Assembly: GCA_900197625.1 (NCBI GenBank)
Contig: FZLS01000002.1
Span: 62,001-126,000 of the forward strand
Source of the DNA: Rhodobacteraceae bacterium Water-Bin34
GTDB taxonomy: Bacteria > Pseudomonadota > Alphaproteobacteria > Rhodobacterales > Rhodobacteraceae
DNA length: 64,000 bases
Direction of reading: 5' to 3'
Shown piece by piece: positions 20,320 through 30,099 of the stretch. The position numbers and the translations under genes were made by a program. Below the pieces are notes generated by a model that saw only the letters and a list, made by a program, of their open reading frames with translations, ran no database searches and was not told where the DNA came from. The number at the start of each line of letters is the position of its first letter. Positions within the stretch are counted from its first letter, which is position 1.

Positions 20320-21684
20320 ATGGCATCAGCCGCTGAACAAATGGCATCAAATATCTCTTGGGGCGCCTTTGGCAAAGCCAAAGAACTTCAAAGCCGTATC
20401 ATTTTTGCTCTAGGTATGCTGATCGTATACCGTTTAGGTACATTCATACCTGTACCAGGTATTGATGCAGTTGCACTCAAAGCTTTTGTTGAAACCGCTC
20501 AGCAAGGTATAGGTGGAATACTTAACATGTTTACTGGTGGTGCTGTCAGTAGAATGGCAATATTCGCACTTGGTATAATGCCATATATTTCTGCGTCAAT
20601 TATTGTGCAGTTGTTAACTGCAATGGTACCATCTTTAGAGCAACTTAAAAAAGAAGGTGAGCAAGGTCGAAAAAAGATTAATCAATACACACGTTATGGT
20701 ACTGTGGCGCTTGCAATTTTCCAAGCTTATGGCCTTTCAGCTGGTTTGCAGGCAGGTGATTTAGCTACAAATCCTGGTTTCTTATCCTTTCAATTGCCAT
20801 GCATAATTACTCTAGTTGGTGGAACGATGTTCCTCATGTGGATTGGTGAGCAGATTACTGCTCGTGGAATTGGTAATGGGATTTCATTGATAATTTTTGT
20901 TGGTATTGTTGCAGAGCTACCTGCAGCCCTTGCCCAGTTTTTTGTTCAAGGCCGTCAAGGAACTATATCTCCTGCAGTTATATTAGGTGTTATGGTTATG
21001 GTTGTAGTTGTAATTGCATTTGTAGTTTTCATGGAGCGTGCATTAAGAAAAGTCCATATTCAGTATCCAAAACGCCAAGTCGGTATGAAAGTATATGGTG
21101 GTGAAAGCAGCCACTTGCCAATTAAGTTGAACCCAGCAGGAGTAATTCCACCGATATTTGCTTCTGCATTGCTTTTATTGCCTACTACAATTGCTACGTT
21201 TTCAAGCACACAGACATCAGGATTTATGAATACACTTCTGGCTTGGTTTGGGCCTGGTCAACCATTATATTTCGTATTCTTTGTTGTGATGATTGTATTT
21301 TTTAGTTATTTTTATACAGCAAACGTATCTTTCAAGACTGATGAAGTTGCTGATAATCTAAAGAAGCAAAATGGTTTTGTTCCTGGCATTCGCCCAGGTA
21401 AAAATACAGGTTTGTACTTAGATTATGTTGTAGCAAGAATTTTGGTGGTTGGATCTGCCTATTTAGTTGCAGTTTGTTTACTTCCAGAAGTATTAAGATC
21501 GCAGTTTGCAATCCCATTTTATTTTGGTGGAACTAGTTTGTTGATTGTTGTTTCAGTAACAATGGATACTATCCAACAAGTGCAATCCCATCTACTTGCT
21601 CATCAATATGAAGGGTTAATTGAACGCTCTAAATTAACAGGAAAAAATCGAGCAAAAGCTCGTAAGCGAAAAACAAAACGTTAA
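20320..21684 (+). CDS. secY: Preprotein translocase channel subunit SecY
   Basis: 454 residues, inner-membrane protein with ten predicted transmembrane segments; the first (about residues 25-42) precedes a plug region containing FTGGAVSRMAIFALGIMPYISASIIVQLL. The cytoplasmic loop KVHIQYPKRQVG and the C-terminal NGFVPGIRPGKNT region that contacts SecA and the ribosome are present. A short hydrophilic N-terminus precedes TM1. adk follows 14 bases downstream. Confidence 0.98.
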   Translation: MASAAEQMASNISWGAFGKAKELQSRIIFALGMLIVYRLGTFIPVPGIDAVALKAFVETAQQGIGGILNMFTGGAVSRMAIFALGIMPYISASIIVQLLTAMVPSLEQLKKEGEQGRKKINQYTRYGTVALAIFQAYGLSAGLQAGDLATNPGFLSFQLPCIITLVGGTMFLMWIGEQITARGIGNGISLIIFVGIVAELPAALAQFFVQGRQGTISPAVILGVMVMVVVVIAFVVFMERALRKVHIQYPKRQVGMKVYGGESSHLPIKLNPAGVIPPIFASALLLLPTTIATFSSTQTSGFMNTLLAWFGPGQPLYFVFFVVMIVFFSYFYTANVSFKTDEVADNLKKQNGFVPGIRPGKNTGLYLDYVVARILVVGSAYLVAVCLLPEVLRSQFAIPFYFGGTSLLIVVSVTMDTIQQVQSHLLAHQYEGLIERSKLTGKNRAKARKRKTKR

Positions 21685-21698
21685 TTAGGAGATACTAA

Positions 21699-22352
21699 GT
21701 GAATATCATTTTAATTGGTCCTCCGGGCGCGGGTAAGGGTACTCAAGCAGCAACTTTGGTTGAAAATCGCAACATGATTCAATTGTCTACAGGTGATATG
21801 CTAAGAGCGGCACGTACATCAGGAACTGAATTAGGTAAAAAGGTTGCTGGTGTTATGGACCGAGGAGAGCTCGTTACGGACGAGATTGTTATTGGTTTGA
21901 TAGAAGAACAATTAACTTCTAGCAATACAGCTGATGGTTTTATCTTTGATGGCTTCCCAAGAACTTTAGCGCAAGCTGATGCATTGAGTGATTTGTTGTC
22001 AAAAATAGGTCAAAAACTGGACACTGTAATCCAAATGACAGTAGATGATGAAGCCTTGGTTCGTAGAATTACTGGTCGATTTACATGTGGAGTATGTGGT
22101 CAAGGCTATCATGAAGAATTTAAAGCGCCTATTATAAAAGGAAAATGTGATAGCTGTGGCGAAGTTGGTGCTTTTAAGAAGCGTGCTGATGATAATGAAG
22201 AAGCTTTAAAAACTCGCTTGATGGCATATTACAAAGATACTTCACCGCTAATTGGATATTATTATGCAAAGCAACAGCTTCAACAGGTTAATGGATTGAA
22301 TAGTATTGAAGAAGTTGGGGAAGACATATCAGAAGCAATCTCTTCAATTTGA
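21699..22352 (+). CDS. adk: Adenylate kinase
   Basis: 217 residues, GTG start with AGGAGA upstream. Interconverts ATP+AMP and 2 ADP. P-loop [10 protein letters not shown] (residues 7-16), AMP-site [10 protein letters not shown] and FDGFPRT are intact. The LID carries two cysteine pairs (CGVC and CDSC), so this is the long, zinc-binding LID form; many proteobacterial Adk proteins lack these cysteines. It closes the secY unit. Confidence 0.97.
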   Translation: MNIILIGPPGAGKGTQAATLVENRNMIQLSTGDMLRAARTSGTELGKKVAGVMDRGELVTDEIVIGLIEEQLTSSNTADGFIFDGFPRTLAQADALSDLLSKIGQKLDTVIQMTVDDEALVRRITGRFTCGVCGQGYHEEFKAPIIKGKCDSCGEVGAFKKRADDNEEALKTRLMAYYKDTSPLIGYYYAKQQLQQVNGLNSIEEVGEDISEAISSI

Positions 22353-22471
22353 TAAATTATTCTTTGCTATAATAATCTCTACATAATCTTATTAATGATT
22401 TGAAATTAAACCAAGTTACATCATTTTATTATCAGTTATATTTGCTTGACGGGTAACTCTTTTTCGCCTAA

Positions 22472-22500
22472 TTGACAGCCTTCTATGTTAACCATCTGAT
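22472..22500 (+). promoter_or_regulatory. Candidate promoter of rpsM-rpsK-rpoA
   Basis: TTGACA (22472-22477), 17-bp spacer, TCTGAT (22495-22500; 4 of 6 to consensus). It gives a leader of about 110 nt containing small stems such as CTGTT/AACAG and GGTTC/GAACC just before the rpsM start. The adk-rpsM gap has no gene. Confidence 0.45.
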
Positions 22501-22616
22501 ATTTTTAATAAATGATTCGTTAATTTAGATATTATTGGTGTACAGCATAAAATGTTGTCCACTGTTGTGAAAACAGGTTCTGGAAAGACGGAACCGCAAC
22601 TGTAAGGATATATAAC

Positions 22617-22985
22617 TTGGCACGTATTGCTGGCGTTAATCTGCCGACCCATAAACGGGTCCCTATCGCACTAACCTACATTACAGGAATTGGCCCTGCA
22701 TCTGCAGACAAAATCTGTGAAGGAACAAAAATTGATACGGCTCGTCGTATTAATGAACTCTCAGATGCTGAAGTATTATCAATTCGTGAATTTATTGATG
22801 CTAATTTTGAAGTTGAAGGTGATCTACGTAGAGAAGTTTCAATGAACATCAAAAGATTGATGGATTTGGGCTGCTATAGAGGTTTACGCCATCGTCGTGG
22901 GTTGCCTGTTCGTGGTCAACGTACAAGTACAAACGCACGTACTCGCAAAGGTCCTGCAAAGGCCATTGCTGGTAAGAAGAAATAA
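22617..22985 (+). CDS. rpsM: 30S ribosomal protein S13
   Basis: 122 residues. Bridges the subunits and contacts the P-site tRNA. The start is TTG at 22617: the conserved N-terminus (M)ARIAGVNLP aligns exactly there, and AAGGATAT lies nearby upstream. A TTG start on a highly expressed ribosomal protein is uncommon. The C-terminal [20 protein letters not shown] is intact. Confidence 0.96.
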   Translation: MARIAGVNLPTHKRVPIALTYITGIGPASADKICEGTKIDTARRINELSDAEVLSIREFIDANFEVEGDLRREVSMNIKRLMDLGCYRGLRHRRGLPVRGQRTSTNARTRKGPAKAIAGKKK

Positions 22986-22999
22986 GGGGGTTCTGATCA

Positions 23000-23386
23000 A
23001 TGGCACGTGAAGCACGTATGAAAAGAAAAGAACGCAAAAACATCACAGCTGGTGTTGCGCATATAAATTCTTCTTTTAATAACACAAAAATTCTTATCGC
23101 AGACGCACAAGGAAATGCAATTGCATGGTCTTCAGCTGGAACAATGGGTTTTAAGGGGTCTAGAAAATCTACACCTTATGCTGCCCAAATGGCTGCTGAA
23201 GATGCAGGAAAAAAAGCTCAAGAGCATGGTGTAAAAACTTTGGAAGTTGAAGTGCAGGGTCCTGGCTCAGGTCGGGAAAGTGCCCTTCGCGCTCTTGCTG
23301 CAATTGGATTAAACGTTACATCAATTCGTGACGTAACTCCAATGGCACACAATGGTTGTCGCCCACCAAAGCGTCGCCGCGTTTAA
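23000..23386 (+). CDS. rpsK: 30S ribosomal protein S11
   Basis: 128 residues. Platform protein of the 30[25 protein letters not shown] and the C-terminal [16 protein letters not shown] are all typical. Preceded by AAGGGGG. A hairpin with an AT-rich tail follows before rpoA. Confidence 0.98.
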   Translation: MAREARMKRKERKNITAGVAHINSSFNNTKILIADAQGNAIAWSSAGTMGFKGSRKSTPYAAQMAAEDAGKKAQEHGVKTLEVEVQGPGSGRESALRALAAIGLNVTSIRDVTPMAHNGCRPPKRRRV

Positions 23387-23394
23387 TAATTTTT

Positions 23395-23420
23395 TGGTAG
23401 GCGTAAGTGCCTACCATTTT
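23395..23420 (+). terminator. Terminator-like hairpin between rpsK and rpoA
   Basis: TGGTAGGC (23395-23402), loop GTAAGT, GCCTACCA (23409-23416), then TTTT. 8 bp perfect. Probably partial termination or a processing site, since rpoA shows no obvious promoter of its own. Confidence 0.55.
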
Positions 23421-23484
23421 ATAATTTTAACCTCGAGCGTTCGCTAGGCCGGAATCATCCCAGTGGACAAGAATGGAGGCCCTT

Positions 23485-24501
23485 ATGATCCATAAAAATT
23501 GGCAAGAGCTAATAAAGCCAACACAATTAGAAATCAAACCAGGCGCAGACCCATTGCGTATGGCTACAGTTATTGCTGAGCCATTAGAGCGTGGATTTGG
23601 CCTTACTTTAGGAAACGCTTTACGTCGTGTGCTTTTATCTTCACTTCAAGGTTCTGCAATTACATCTGTACAGATTGATAATGTATTGCATGAATTCTCT
23701 TCTGTTGCAGGAGTACGTGAAGATGTAACTGATATGGTCTTGAACCTAAAAGGTGTTGCTATTGCAATGGAAGTTGAAGGTCCAAAGCGTGTTTCAATCT
23801 CAGCCAAAGGCCCTACAATTGTAACTGCCGGTGATATTGCTGAAACTGCTGGAATTGAAGTTTTAAATAAAGATCACATAATTTGCCACTTAGATGATGG
23901 GGCTTCTTTGTTCATGGAGCTAACAGTTGATACTGGCAAAGGCTATGTCGCAGCAGACCAAAACCGTCCTGAAGATGCACCAATTGGTTTAATCCCAATT
24001 GATGCGCTGTATTCTCCTGTTTTGAAAGTTTCATATGATGTTCAGCCGACACGTGAAGGTCAAGTTTTAGATTATGATCAACTAACTTTGAAAATTGAAA
24101 CTGATGGCTCAGTTTCTGCTGAAGATGCAGTAGCATTTGCAGCTCGTATTTTGCAGGATCAATTAGCTACTTTTGTTAACTTTAATGAACCTGAAGCGGC
24201 TCAGCGTCAGGATGAAGAAGATGACTTAGAGTTTAATCCTTTACTTTTGAAGAAAGTGGATGAATTAGAGCTATCTGTACGTTCAGCGAATTGTTTAAAG
24301 AATGATAACATTGTTTACATAGGTGATCTGATACAAAAAACTGAAGCAGAAATGTTAAGAACGCCAAACTTTGGTCGTAAATCGTTAAACGAAATTAAAG
24401 AAGTACTCACAGTAATGGGGCTACATCTTGGTATGGATATCGTTGATTGGCCACCAGAAAATATAGAAGAACTTGCTAAAAAGTTTGAAGATCAATTTTA
24501 A
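23485..24501 (+). CDS. rpoA: RNA polymerase alpha subunit
   Basis: 338 residues. The N-terminal assembly domain contains [21 protein letters not shown] and the C-terminal domain contains [15 protein letters not shown] and [13 protein letters not shown], the DNA- and activator-contact helices. I chose ATG 23485 ([15 protein letters not shown]) over ATG 23473, because GGAGG at 23475-23479 is correctly spaced for it and the family starts this way. Confidence 0.98.
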   Translation: MIHKNWQELIKPTQLEIKPGADPLRMATVIAEPLERGFGLTLGNALRRVLLSSLQGSAITSVQIDNVLHEFSSVAGVREDVTDMVLNLKGVAIAMEVEGPKRVSISAKGPTIVTAGDIAETAGIEVLNKDHIICHLDDGASLFMELTVDTGKGYVAADQNRPEDAPIGLIPIDALYSPVLKVSYDVQPTREGQVLDYDQLTLKIETDGSVSAEDAVAFAARILQDQLATFVNFNEPEAAQRQDEEDDLEFNPLLLKKVDELELSVRSANCLKNDNIVYIGDLIQKTEAEMLRTPNFGRKSLNEIKEVLTVMGLHLGMDIVDWPPENIEELAKKFEDQF

Positions 24502-24507
24502 TAAATA

Positions 24508-24551
24508 TGGCTTCCTTAAAAAGGAAGCCAATAAATGCCCACAATAGTGGG
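24508..24551 (+). other. Two hairpins between rpoA and rplQ
   Basis: TGGCTTCCTT (24508-24517), AAA, AAGGAAGCCA (24521-24530): 10 bp perfect. Then CCCAC (24538-24542), AATA, GTGGG (24547-24551). No T run follows either. They occupy the first part of a 163-base rplQ leader. Confidence 0.5.
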
Positions 24552-24664
24552 GAACAGGATTAATTTTCAATTCTGGAATTAGTCCGGGCAATCCCGCCCC
24601 AAGGAGTGTGAGACCCATCGCAGGCTCGCCAGACAAAGTAAAATGAAGAAAAAGGAATATAATT

Positions 24665-25084
24665 ATGCGTCACGCAAAAGGTTACCGTCGATTAAATCGT
24701 ACGCACGAGCATAGAAAAGCTTTATTTGCCAACATGGCTGGATCATTAATCGAGCATGAGCAGATAAAAACAACTTTGCCAAAAGCCAAAGAGCTTAAGC
24801 CAATTATGGAAAAAATGATCACATTAGCCAAACGTGGTGATTTACATGCTCGCAGACAAGCGGCTTCAAAACTTAAGCAAGATCAATATGTTGCAAAATT
24901 ATTTGAAATTTTAGGTCCAAGATATAAAGATCGCCAAGGTGGTTACGTGAGAGTGTTAAAAGCTGGTTTCCGTTATGGAGACATGGCTCCAATGGCAATC
25001 ATTGAATTTGTTGATCGTGACGTAAACGCAAAAGGTGCAGGCGATAAAGCACGACTTGAAGCTGAAGAAGCTTCTGAAAGCTAA
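24665..25084 (+). CDS. rplQ: 50S ribosomal protein L17
   Basis: 139 residues. [29 protein letters not shown] is the diagnostic N-terminus. Last gene of the alpha cluster, ended by a strong terminator. AAAGGA lies just upstream of the start. Confidence 0.98.
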   Translation: MRHAKGYRRLNRTHEHRKALFANMAGSLIEHEQIKTTLPKAKELKPIMEKMITLAKRGDLHARRQAASKLKQDQYVAKLFEILGPRYKDRQGGYVRVLKAGFRYGDMAPMAIIEFVDRDVNAKGAGDKARLEAEEASES

Positions 25085-25105
25085 ATATAAAATAAAGAAT
25101 TCTAT

Positions 25106-25133
25106 AACGAGCCTTAATGGCTCGTTTTTTTTT
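25106..25133 (+). terminator. Strong intrinsic terminator after rplQ
   Basis: AACGAGCC (25106-25113), loop TTAAT, GGCTCGTT (25119-25126), and a T run to 25133. It ends the ribosomal protein region. Confidence 0.92.
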
Positions 25134-25242
25134 GCATAGATTTAATATAAAATTTAACTTGTAATAAATTAACGCCTGTAATTCTGGTTTTAACAAGAAA
25201 ATTACGAAATAATTATTTATATGAACTAATATTAAAACATTG

Positions 25243-25248
25243 TATAAT
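25243..25248 (+). promoter_or_regulatory. Consensus -10 box abutting rarA, possible leaderless start
   Basis: TATAAT ends six bases before the rarA ATG (25255), so transcription would begin at the ATG itself. The -35 is poor (ATGAAC with a 16-bp spacer) and there is no ribosome-binding site. Confidence 0.35.
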
Positions 25249-25254
25249 TATTCA

Positions 25255-26571
25255 ATGGCAGATTTATTTGATCAAGATTCAATACCGTCGCAGCATAAAG
25301 GAAATCGACCTCTTGCTGATAGATGTAGACCAACAAAAATAATTGATGTTATTGGTCAACAAAAACTCATTGGCCCAGATGGATCGTTGTCCATTATGCT
25401 TGAGAGTGGTAGTTTACCTTCCATCATTTTTTGGGGGCCTCCAGGTGTAGGAAAAACGACTATAGCGCGTCTTTTAGCATCGGAAGTAAACATGCATTTT
25501 GTTCAAATAAGTGCAATATATTCTGGAGTTTCTGATTTAAAAAAACAGTTTGAAGCTGCTAAAATACGCCATTTAAATGGAGGAAGTACATTATTATTTG
25601 TTGATGAAATACATAGATTCAATAAATCTCAACAAGATGGTTTCCTCCCTTTTATCGAAAATGGAACAATTGTGCTTGTTGGTGCAACAACTGAAAACCC
25701 ATCTTTTGAACTAAATTCAGCTTTATTATCTAGAGCTCAAGTAATGCTTCTTGAACGTTTATCTTATAGTGATTTAGAGCTAATTGCTCAGCGTGCAGAA
25801 AAAGAAATGGCCAATTCATTGCCCCTTGATGGAGAGGCGCGTGAGCTTTTGCTTGAAATGGCTGATGGTGATGGACGAAGTCTACTTAACTTAATTGAAC
25901 AAATATTTAATTGGGGAAACGAAGTATTAAATAAAGAACAATTAAGTAGTAGATTGTCTAAGCGTGCGGCGCAGTATGATAAAAATGGAGATGCACATTA
26001 CAATATCATTTCAGCGCTTCATAAATCTGTCAGAGGATCTGATCCAGATGCTGCTTTGTATTGGTTAGCTAGGATGTTAGAGGGTGGAGAAGATCCACGA
26101 TATTTAGCCAGACGCATTACAAGAATGGCTATCGAGGATATTGGATTGGCAGATATAAAAGCTCAAGATGTTTGTTTGCAGGCCTGGCAAACCTACGAAA
26201 GATTAGGATCTCCAGAAGGTGATCTAGCATTAGCGCAAGCAGTATTATACTTAGCTTTAGCACCAAAATCAAATGCATCATATAAAGCTTATAATAATGC
26301 CTTAACTGCGGCCAAAAAAACAGGCTCAAAAATGCCTCCAAAACACATATTAAATGCACCAACAAAATTAATGCGAGATATGTCATTTGGTAGTAACTAT
26401 TTATATGATCATAATGAAGAGGATGGCTTTTCTGGGCAGAATTATTTTCCTGATGATATGCCGCGAGGTATTTATTACTTACCAGTTGAAAGAGGGGAAG
26501 AGCGCGAGTTTAAAAAGAGAATTGAGTTTTTTAGTAAATTACGAGCAAATAAAAACAAATCGACAAAATAA
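25255..26571 (+). CDS. rarA: Replication-associated recombination protein RarA (MgsA)
   Basis: 438 residues. AAA+ ATPase related to clamp loaders and Holliday-junction helicase RuvB, acting at stalled replication forks. N-terminal PLADRCRPTKIIDVIGQ, Walker A GPPGVGKTT, Walker B FVDEIHRFN and sensor region TTENPSFELN are intact; the C-terminal MgsA domain includes HKSVRGSDPDAALYWLARMLEGGEDP. Start is ATG 25255; TTG 25240 overlaps the -10 box and was rejected. Confidence 0.96.
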   Translation: MADLFDQDSIPSQHKGNRPLADRCRPTKIIDVIGQQKLIGPDGSLSIMLESGSLPSIIFWGPPGVGKTTIARLLASEVNMHFVQISAIYSGVSDLKKQFEAAKIRHLNGGSTLLFVDEIHRFNKSQQDGFLPFIENGTIVLVGATTENPSFELNSALLSRAQVMLLERLSYSDLELIAQRAEKEMANSLPLDGEARELLLEMADGDGRSLLNLIEQIFNWGNEVLNKEQLSSRLSKRAAQYDKNGDAHYNIISALHKSVRGSDPDAALYWLARMLEGGEDPRYLARRITRMAIEDIGLADIKAQDVCLQAWQTYERLGSPEGDLALAQAVLYLALAPKSNASYKAYNNALTAAKKTGSKMPPKHILNAPTKLMRDMSFGSNYLYDHNEEDGFSGQNYFPDDMPRGIYYLPVERGEEREFKKRIEFFSKLRANKNKSTK

Positions 26572-26593
26572 TTTTAAGATGTATTAGGTGCAT

Positions 26594-26947
26594 ATGACCT
26601 ATATTTATGTAGCACTAGGTGGGGCCTTTGGCGCTCTAATGAGATACTCATTAATGCTCAGCATTGCTTTTCCAATCGGCACGCTGGTTATTAATGTATT
26701 AGGTTCATTTCTTATGGGAATAGCTTATGTTTGGTTTTCATCTCGGCTAACTGGGCAATGGGGATTATTCTTTATGACTGGAATTTTAGGTGGCTTTACT
26801 ACATTAAGTGCGTTTTCATTGGATGTAGTTCGTCTCTTTGAGGCGGAAAAATATCTTCATGCAGGAAGTTATATCTTAGCGTCAGTAATATTTTCCTTAA
26901 TGGCAATATTTGTGGGAATGTTTTTAATGCGAGTAATAATTACATGA
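26594..26947 (+). CDS. crcB: Fluoride channel CrcB/FluC
   Basis: 117 residues, four predicted membrane helices. Exports fluoride as a dual-topology dimer. NVLGSFLMG and GILGGFTTLSAFSLD correspond to the family pore motifs. ATG 26594 is preferred to GTG 26588. ATGA overlap with rluC. No fluoride riboswitch was seen, as only 22 bases separate it from rarA. Confidence 0.93.
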   Translation: MTYIYVALGGAFGALMRYSLMLSIAFPIGTLVINVLGSFLMGIAYVWFSSRLTGQWGLFFMTGILGGFTTLSAFSLDVVRLFEAEKYLHAGSYILASVIFSLMAIFVGMFLMRVIIT

Positions 26948-27990
26948 GTGGTGTTCAAATAATTGAAGTTGATGAAGATGGTCAAAATCAACGATTAGAT
27001 CGTTTTTTAAGGCGTACGTTCCCTGAATTAGGTCAGGGTCGTATTGAAAAAATGTGTCGCAAGGGTGAGTGTCGTGTGAATGGAGGTCGTGTTAAAGCAT
27101 CTACACGTTTATCCTTCGGGCAATCTGTTCGTGTTCCTCCTCTGCCAGACATAAAAGATATGCCACGAGATACTGCAACTGCCAAAATCACAAAAGCTGA
27201 TGCTCAAATGATAAGAGCCTCTGTTTTGTACAAAGATGATTATATAATTGCGATAAATAAACCTGCTGGATTAGCTGTACAAGGTGGTTCTGGCCAAATG
27301 CGCCACGTCGATGGACTATCTGCTGCTTTGAAATTTGATCTAGAGAATAAACCCAAATTGGTACACCGATTGGATAAAGATACTTCTGGTGTATTATTAT
27401 TAGCTAGAACGGGTTTGGCAGCATCTGGTTTAACTAAGGCATTTCAATCGCGAGAAACGAGAAAGATATATTGGGCGGCTGTTGCTGGATGCCCACATCC
27501 AAAGGTTGGAACAATTAAATATGGCTTAATTAAAGCTAGTGGCCATGGACCAAATGGTTCTGGTGAGAAAATGCAGTGCATCCATCCTAATGAAGTAGCT
27601 GATATGTCTGATGCAAAGCATGCTACAACAGATTACTCAGTACTTGAGGATGTAGGGAAACGCGCTTCATGGGTAGCTTTGGTTCCCATAACTGGTCGAA
27701 CACATCAATTACGAGCACATATGGCTGAACTAGGTAATCCTATTGTTGGAGATGGGAAATATGGCACAAATGCGCAAACAAATGAGGGAGATGGCTGGGG
27801 TGCTCAATTAGGTGGCGACATCAGTAGAAAAATGCATCTTCATGCAAGATCAATTACGTTCACTCATCCCATTACTAAAAAGGAAATTCATGTAACAGCA
27901 GAATTGCCGGATCACATGGAAAAGACATGGGCAACATTTGGCTGGGAAGTTAAATATGCTCCAATTGATCCTTTTGAGGTTTATAAGTGA
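26944..27990 (+). CDS. rluC: 23S rRNA pseudouridine synthase, RluC/RluD family
   Basis: 348 residues. The N-terminal S4 RNA-binding domain (about 15-75) precedes a catalytic domain with HRLDKDTSGVLLLAR, whose Asp is the nucleophile, and GRTHQLRAHMA. Its 4-base overlaps with crcB and with the downstream ATP12 gene show one operon. RluC modifies 23S 955/2504/2580 in E. coli; the exact sites here are inference. Confidence 0.92.
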   Translation: MSGVQIIEVDEDGQNQRLDRFLRRTFPELGQGRIEKMCRKGECRVNGGRVKASTRLSFGQSVRVPPLPDIKDMPRDTATAKITKADAQMIRASVLYKDDYIIAINKPAGLAVQGGSGQMRHVDGLSAALKFDLENKPKLVHRLDKDTSGVLLLARTGLAASGLTKAFQSRETRKIYWAAVAGCPHPKVGTIKYGLIKASGHGPNGSGEKMQCIHPNEVADMSDAKHATTDYSVLEDVGKRASWVALVPITGRTHQLRAHMAELGNPIVGDGKYGTNAQTNEGDGWGAQLGGDISRKMHLHARSITFTHPITKKEIHVTAELPDHMEKTWATFGWEVKYAPIDPFEVYK

Positions 27991-28694
27991 CACCAAGTTT
28001 AAAGAAAAGATTTTGGAAGAACGCTCAGGTTGCAAGTGTGGGTAATGGATTTGTCATTGAATTAGATGGGCAAGTAATAAGAACACCATCTAAAGCATTG
28101 CTTAAAGTTGAGTCACACAAAATTGCGGAAGAAATTGCATTTGAATGGATGGCACAAAAGGAAGTTGTAGATCCAGCTACGATGCCAAATACACGAATGG
28201 CGAATTCAGTAATAGACAAGATTATGGTAAATCGAGAAGCCGTTATTGACATGCTGGCAGAATATGCTGGAAGTGATTTGCTATGCTATCGTGCTACTAC
28301 ACCACAAGGGTTAATAAATCACCAAAATGAGATTTGGAATCCTATATTAAACTGGTCAAAAAATAGCCTCTTAGCGCCAATGTTAACAACATCTGGAGTT
28401 ATGCATATTAAGCAAAGTATTAAATCTATAAGTATATATCAGGATAAGTTAGAAGAAATGAATCCATACCAACTGGCAGGAATGCATGATTTGATTACAA
28501 TAAGTGGTTCGTTTGTGATTTCGATGGCATTAATTTCGAATCAATTAAATGTTTCTGATGCATGGTATGCAGCAACTGTTGATGAAAGATGGCAAGAAAA
28601 ACAGTGGGGTATTGATGATGAAGCTGCTGAAGCTCTTGAAACGAGACGCTTAGATTTTGAATTTGCTTATAAATTTTGGAAAAATGCCACTTGA
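27987..28694 (+). CDS. ATP12 family F1-ATPase assembly chaperone
   Basis: 235 residues, GTG start overlapping the rluC stop (GTGA). ATP12 binds the free alpha subunit during F1 assembly in mitochondria and alphaproteobacteria. The opening FWKNAQV followed by ELDGQVIRTPSKALL, and EWMAQKEVVDPATMPNTRMANSVID, match the family. The restriction of this family to alphaproteobacteria and mitochondria supports the organism call. Confidence 0.92.
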   Translation: MTPSLKKRFWKNAQVASVGNGFVIELDGQVIRTPSKALLKVESHKIAEEIAFEWMAQKEVVDPATMPNTRMANSVIDKIMVNREAVIDMLAEYAGSDLLCYRATTPQGLINHQNEIWNPILNWSKNSLLAPMLTTSGVMHIKQSIKSISIYQDKLEEMNPYQLAGMHDLITISGSFVISMALISNQLNVSDAWYAATVDERWQEKQWGIDDEAAEALETRRLDFEFAYKFWKNAT

Positions 28695-29067
28695 ATAAAT
28701 TAATATAAGATATGCTTCTTATTTAGGTCATACTTATTTACTTATCAGCTTAAAATCAGCATTTTTTGGATATAGTTCTGATTAACGAAGATAATTTTTA
28801 AAGTTTTTATTAATTTTAACACCAAAATTGTATGAATATTATTCTAAATAGTGAAACAGCATTCAATATATGTAAATATTACTTACCTATAATGAATGTG
28901 GTCGCTTTTTTTTTAATAAATATACTGAAAATACAGTTGACGATGCATACATATTTGCCGCAATATCAGTCAGGTTTTGGGTTAACTCCAATACTTTTAT
29001 AAATAGACCCAAATCTGGGTCTAACAAACGCTCTAATTATTAAAGAGCACACAGGATGAGGAAAAAG
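28695..29067. other. Non-coding region upstream of aapJ
   Basis: 373 AT-rich bases with no supported gene. It holds a TATAAT (28888-28893) without a convincing -35, a run of nine T near 28906, and an inverted repeat at 29004-29023. No sigma-54 promoter (TGGCAC-N5-TTGC) was found, although amino-acid transport is often nitrogen-regulated. Confidence 0.5.
29004..29023. promoter_or_regulatory. Inverted repeat upstream of aapJ
   Basis: TAGACCC (29004-29010), AAATCT, GGGTCTA (29017-29023): 7 bp perfect with a 6-nt centre, 44 bases before the aapJ ATG. It could be an operator or an mRNA 5' hairpin. Confidence 0.45.
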
Positions 29068-30087
29068 ATGAAAAAATCTGCTTTTTTTGGCACAATAGCT
29101 GCCGCAACCTTTGCAGCTGGTTTTGCTGCTGCTGGTACACTTGAAGATGTTCAAGCTGCTGGCGAACTTAAATGTGGCGTTACAACTGGTCTAGCCGGTT
29201 TCGCTTTAGCTGATGCCAATGGTGTTTGGGACGGTTTCGACGTAGCTGTATGTCGCGCTGTTGCAGCTGCTGTTCTTGGCGATAGTAATGCTGTTAAATT
29301 TGTTCCAACAACTGGTAAAACACGTTTCACTGCACTAGCTTCTGGTGAAATCGATTTGTTGGCACGTAACACAACATGGACATTTAGCCGTGATGTCGAT
29401 TTAAAATTTGAATTTGTAGGTGTTAACTACTACGACGGACAGGGCTTCATGGCTCCAAAAGCGTTGGGTGTTACTTCAGCTAAGGATTTAGATGGCGCAA
29501 CTGTTTGTATCCAAACTGGTACAACAACAGAGCTCAACTTGGCAGATTTCTTCCGTTCAAATAACATTTCGTACGAGCCAGTTCCAATTGAAACAAATGC
29601 TGAAGCTCAAGCACAATACTTAGCTGGTGCATGTGATGTTTTCACAACTGATGCGTCTGGCTTAGCATCTACTCGTGCAACATTTGAAAATCCAGATGAT
29701 CACGTTGTTTTACCAGAAATCGTATCAAAAGAGCCATTGGGCCCACTAGTGCGTCACGGTGACAACAACTGGGGTGATATCGCTCGTTGGACATTAAATG
29801 CATTGATTACAGCTGAGGAATTAGGTGTGACATCTGCAAACGTTGCTGAGCATACAGCAAATGCTGGAAACAACCCAGAAGTTAACCGCCTATTAGGTAC
29901 AGAAGGTGATCTTGGTGGAATGCTTGGCTTAGACAAGCAATGGGCGTCAAGAGCGATTGCAGTAAATGGAAACTATGGCGAAATCTTTGAGAAAAACATT
30001 GGTGAAAACACACCTATCGGTCTTGCTCGTGGATTAAACGCTTCATACAAAAATGGTGGGTTAATCTACTCAGCTCCATTCCGTTAA
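29068..30087 (+). CDS. aapJ: General L-amino acid ABC transporter, periplasmic binding protein
   Basis: 339 residues. Signal peptide MKKSAFFGTIAAATFAAGFAAA, then SBP_bac_3 domain. GKTRFTALASGEIDLLARNTTWT and FVGVNYYDGQGFM are near-invariant in rhizobial and Rhodobacteraceae AapJ. I chose ATG 29068 because GAGGA at 29058-29062 is well placed; ATG 29056 would add MRKK. A terminator follows, typical where the binding protein is made in excess over the permeases. Confidence 0.96.
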   Translation: MKKSAFFGTIAAATFAAGFAAAGTLEDVQAAGELKCGVTTGLAGFALADANGVWDGFDVAVCRAVAAAVLGDSNAVKFVPTTGKTRFTALASGEIDLLARNTTWTFSRDVDLKFEFVGVNYYDGQGFMAPKALGVTSAKDLDGATVCIQTGTTTELNLADFFRSNNISYEPVPIETNAEAQAQYLAGACDVFTTDASGLASTRATFENPDDHVVLPEIVSKEPLGPLVRHGDNNWGDIARWTLNALITAEELGVTSANVAEHTANAGNNPEVNRLLGTEGDLGGMLGLDKQWASRAIAVNGNYGEIFEKNIGENTPIGLARGLNASYKNGGLIYSAPFR

Positions 30088-30099
30088 TATATAATAATT

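Noticed and set aside
28888-28893. TATAAT upstream of aapJ
   Set aside because: No -35 match at 16-18 bp and no extended -10; chance is likely in AT-rich DNA.
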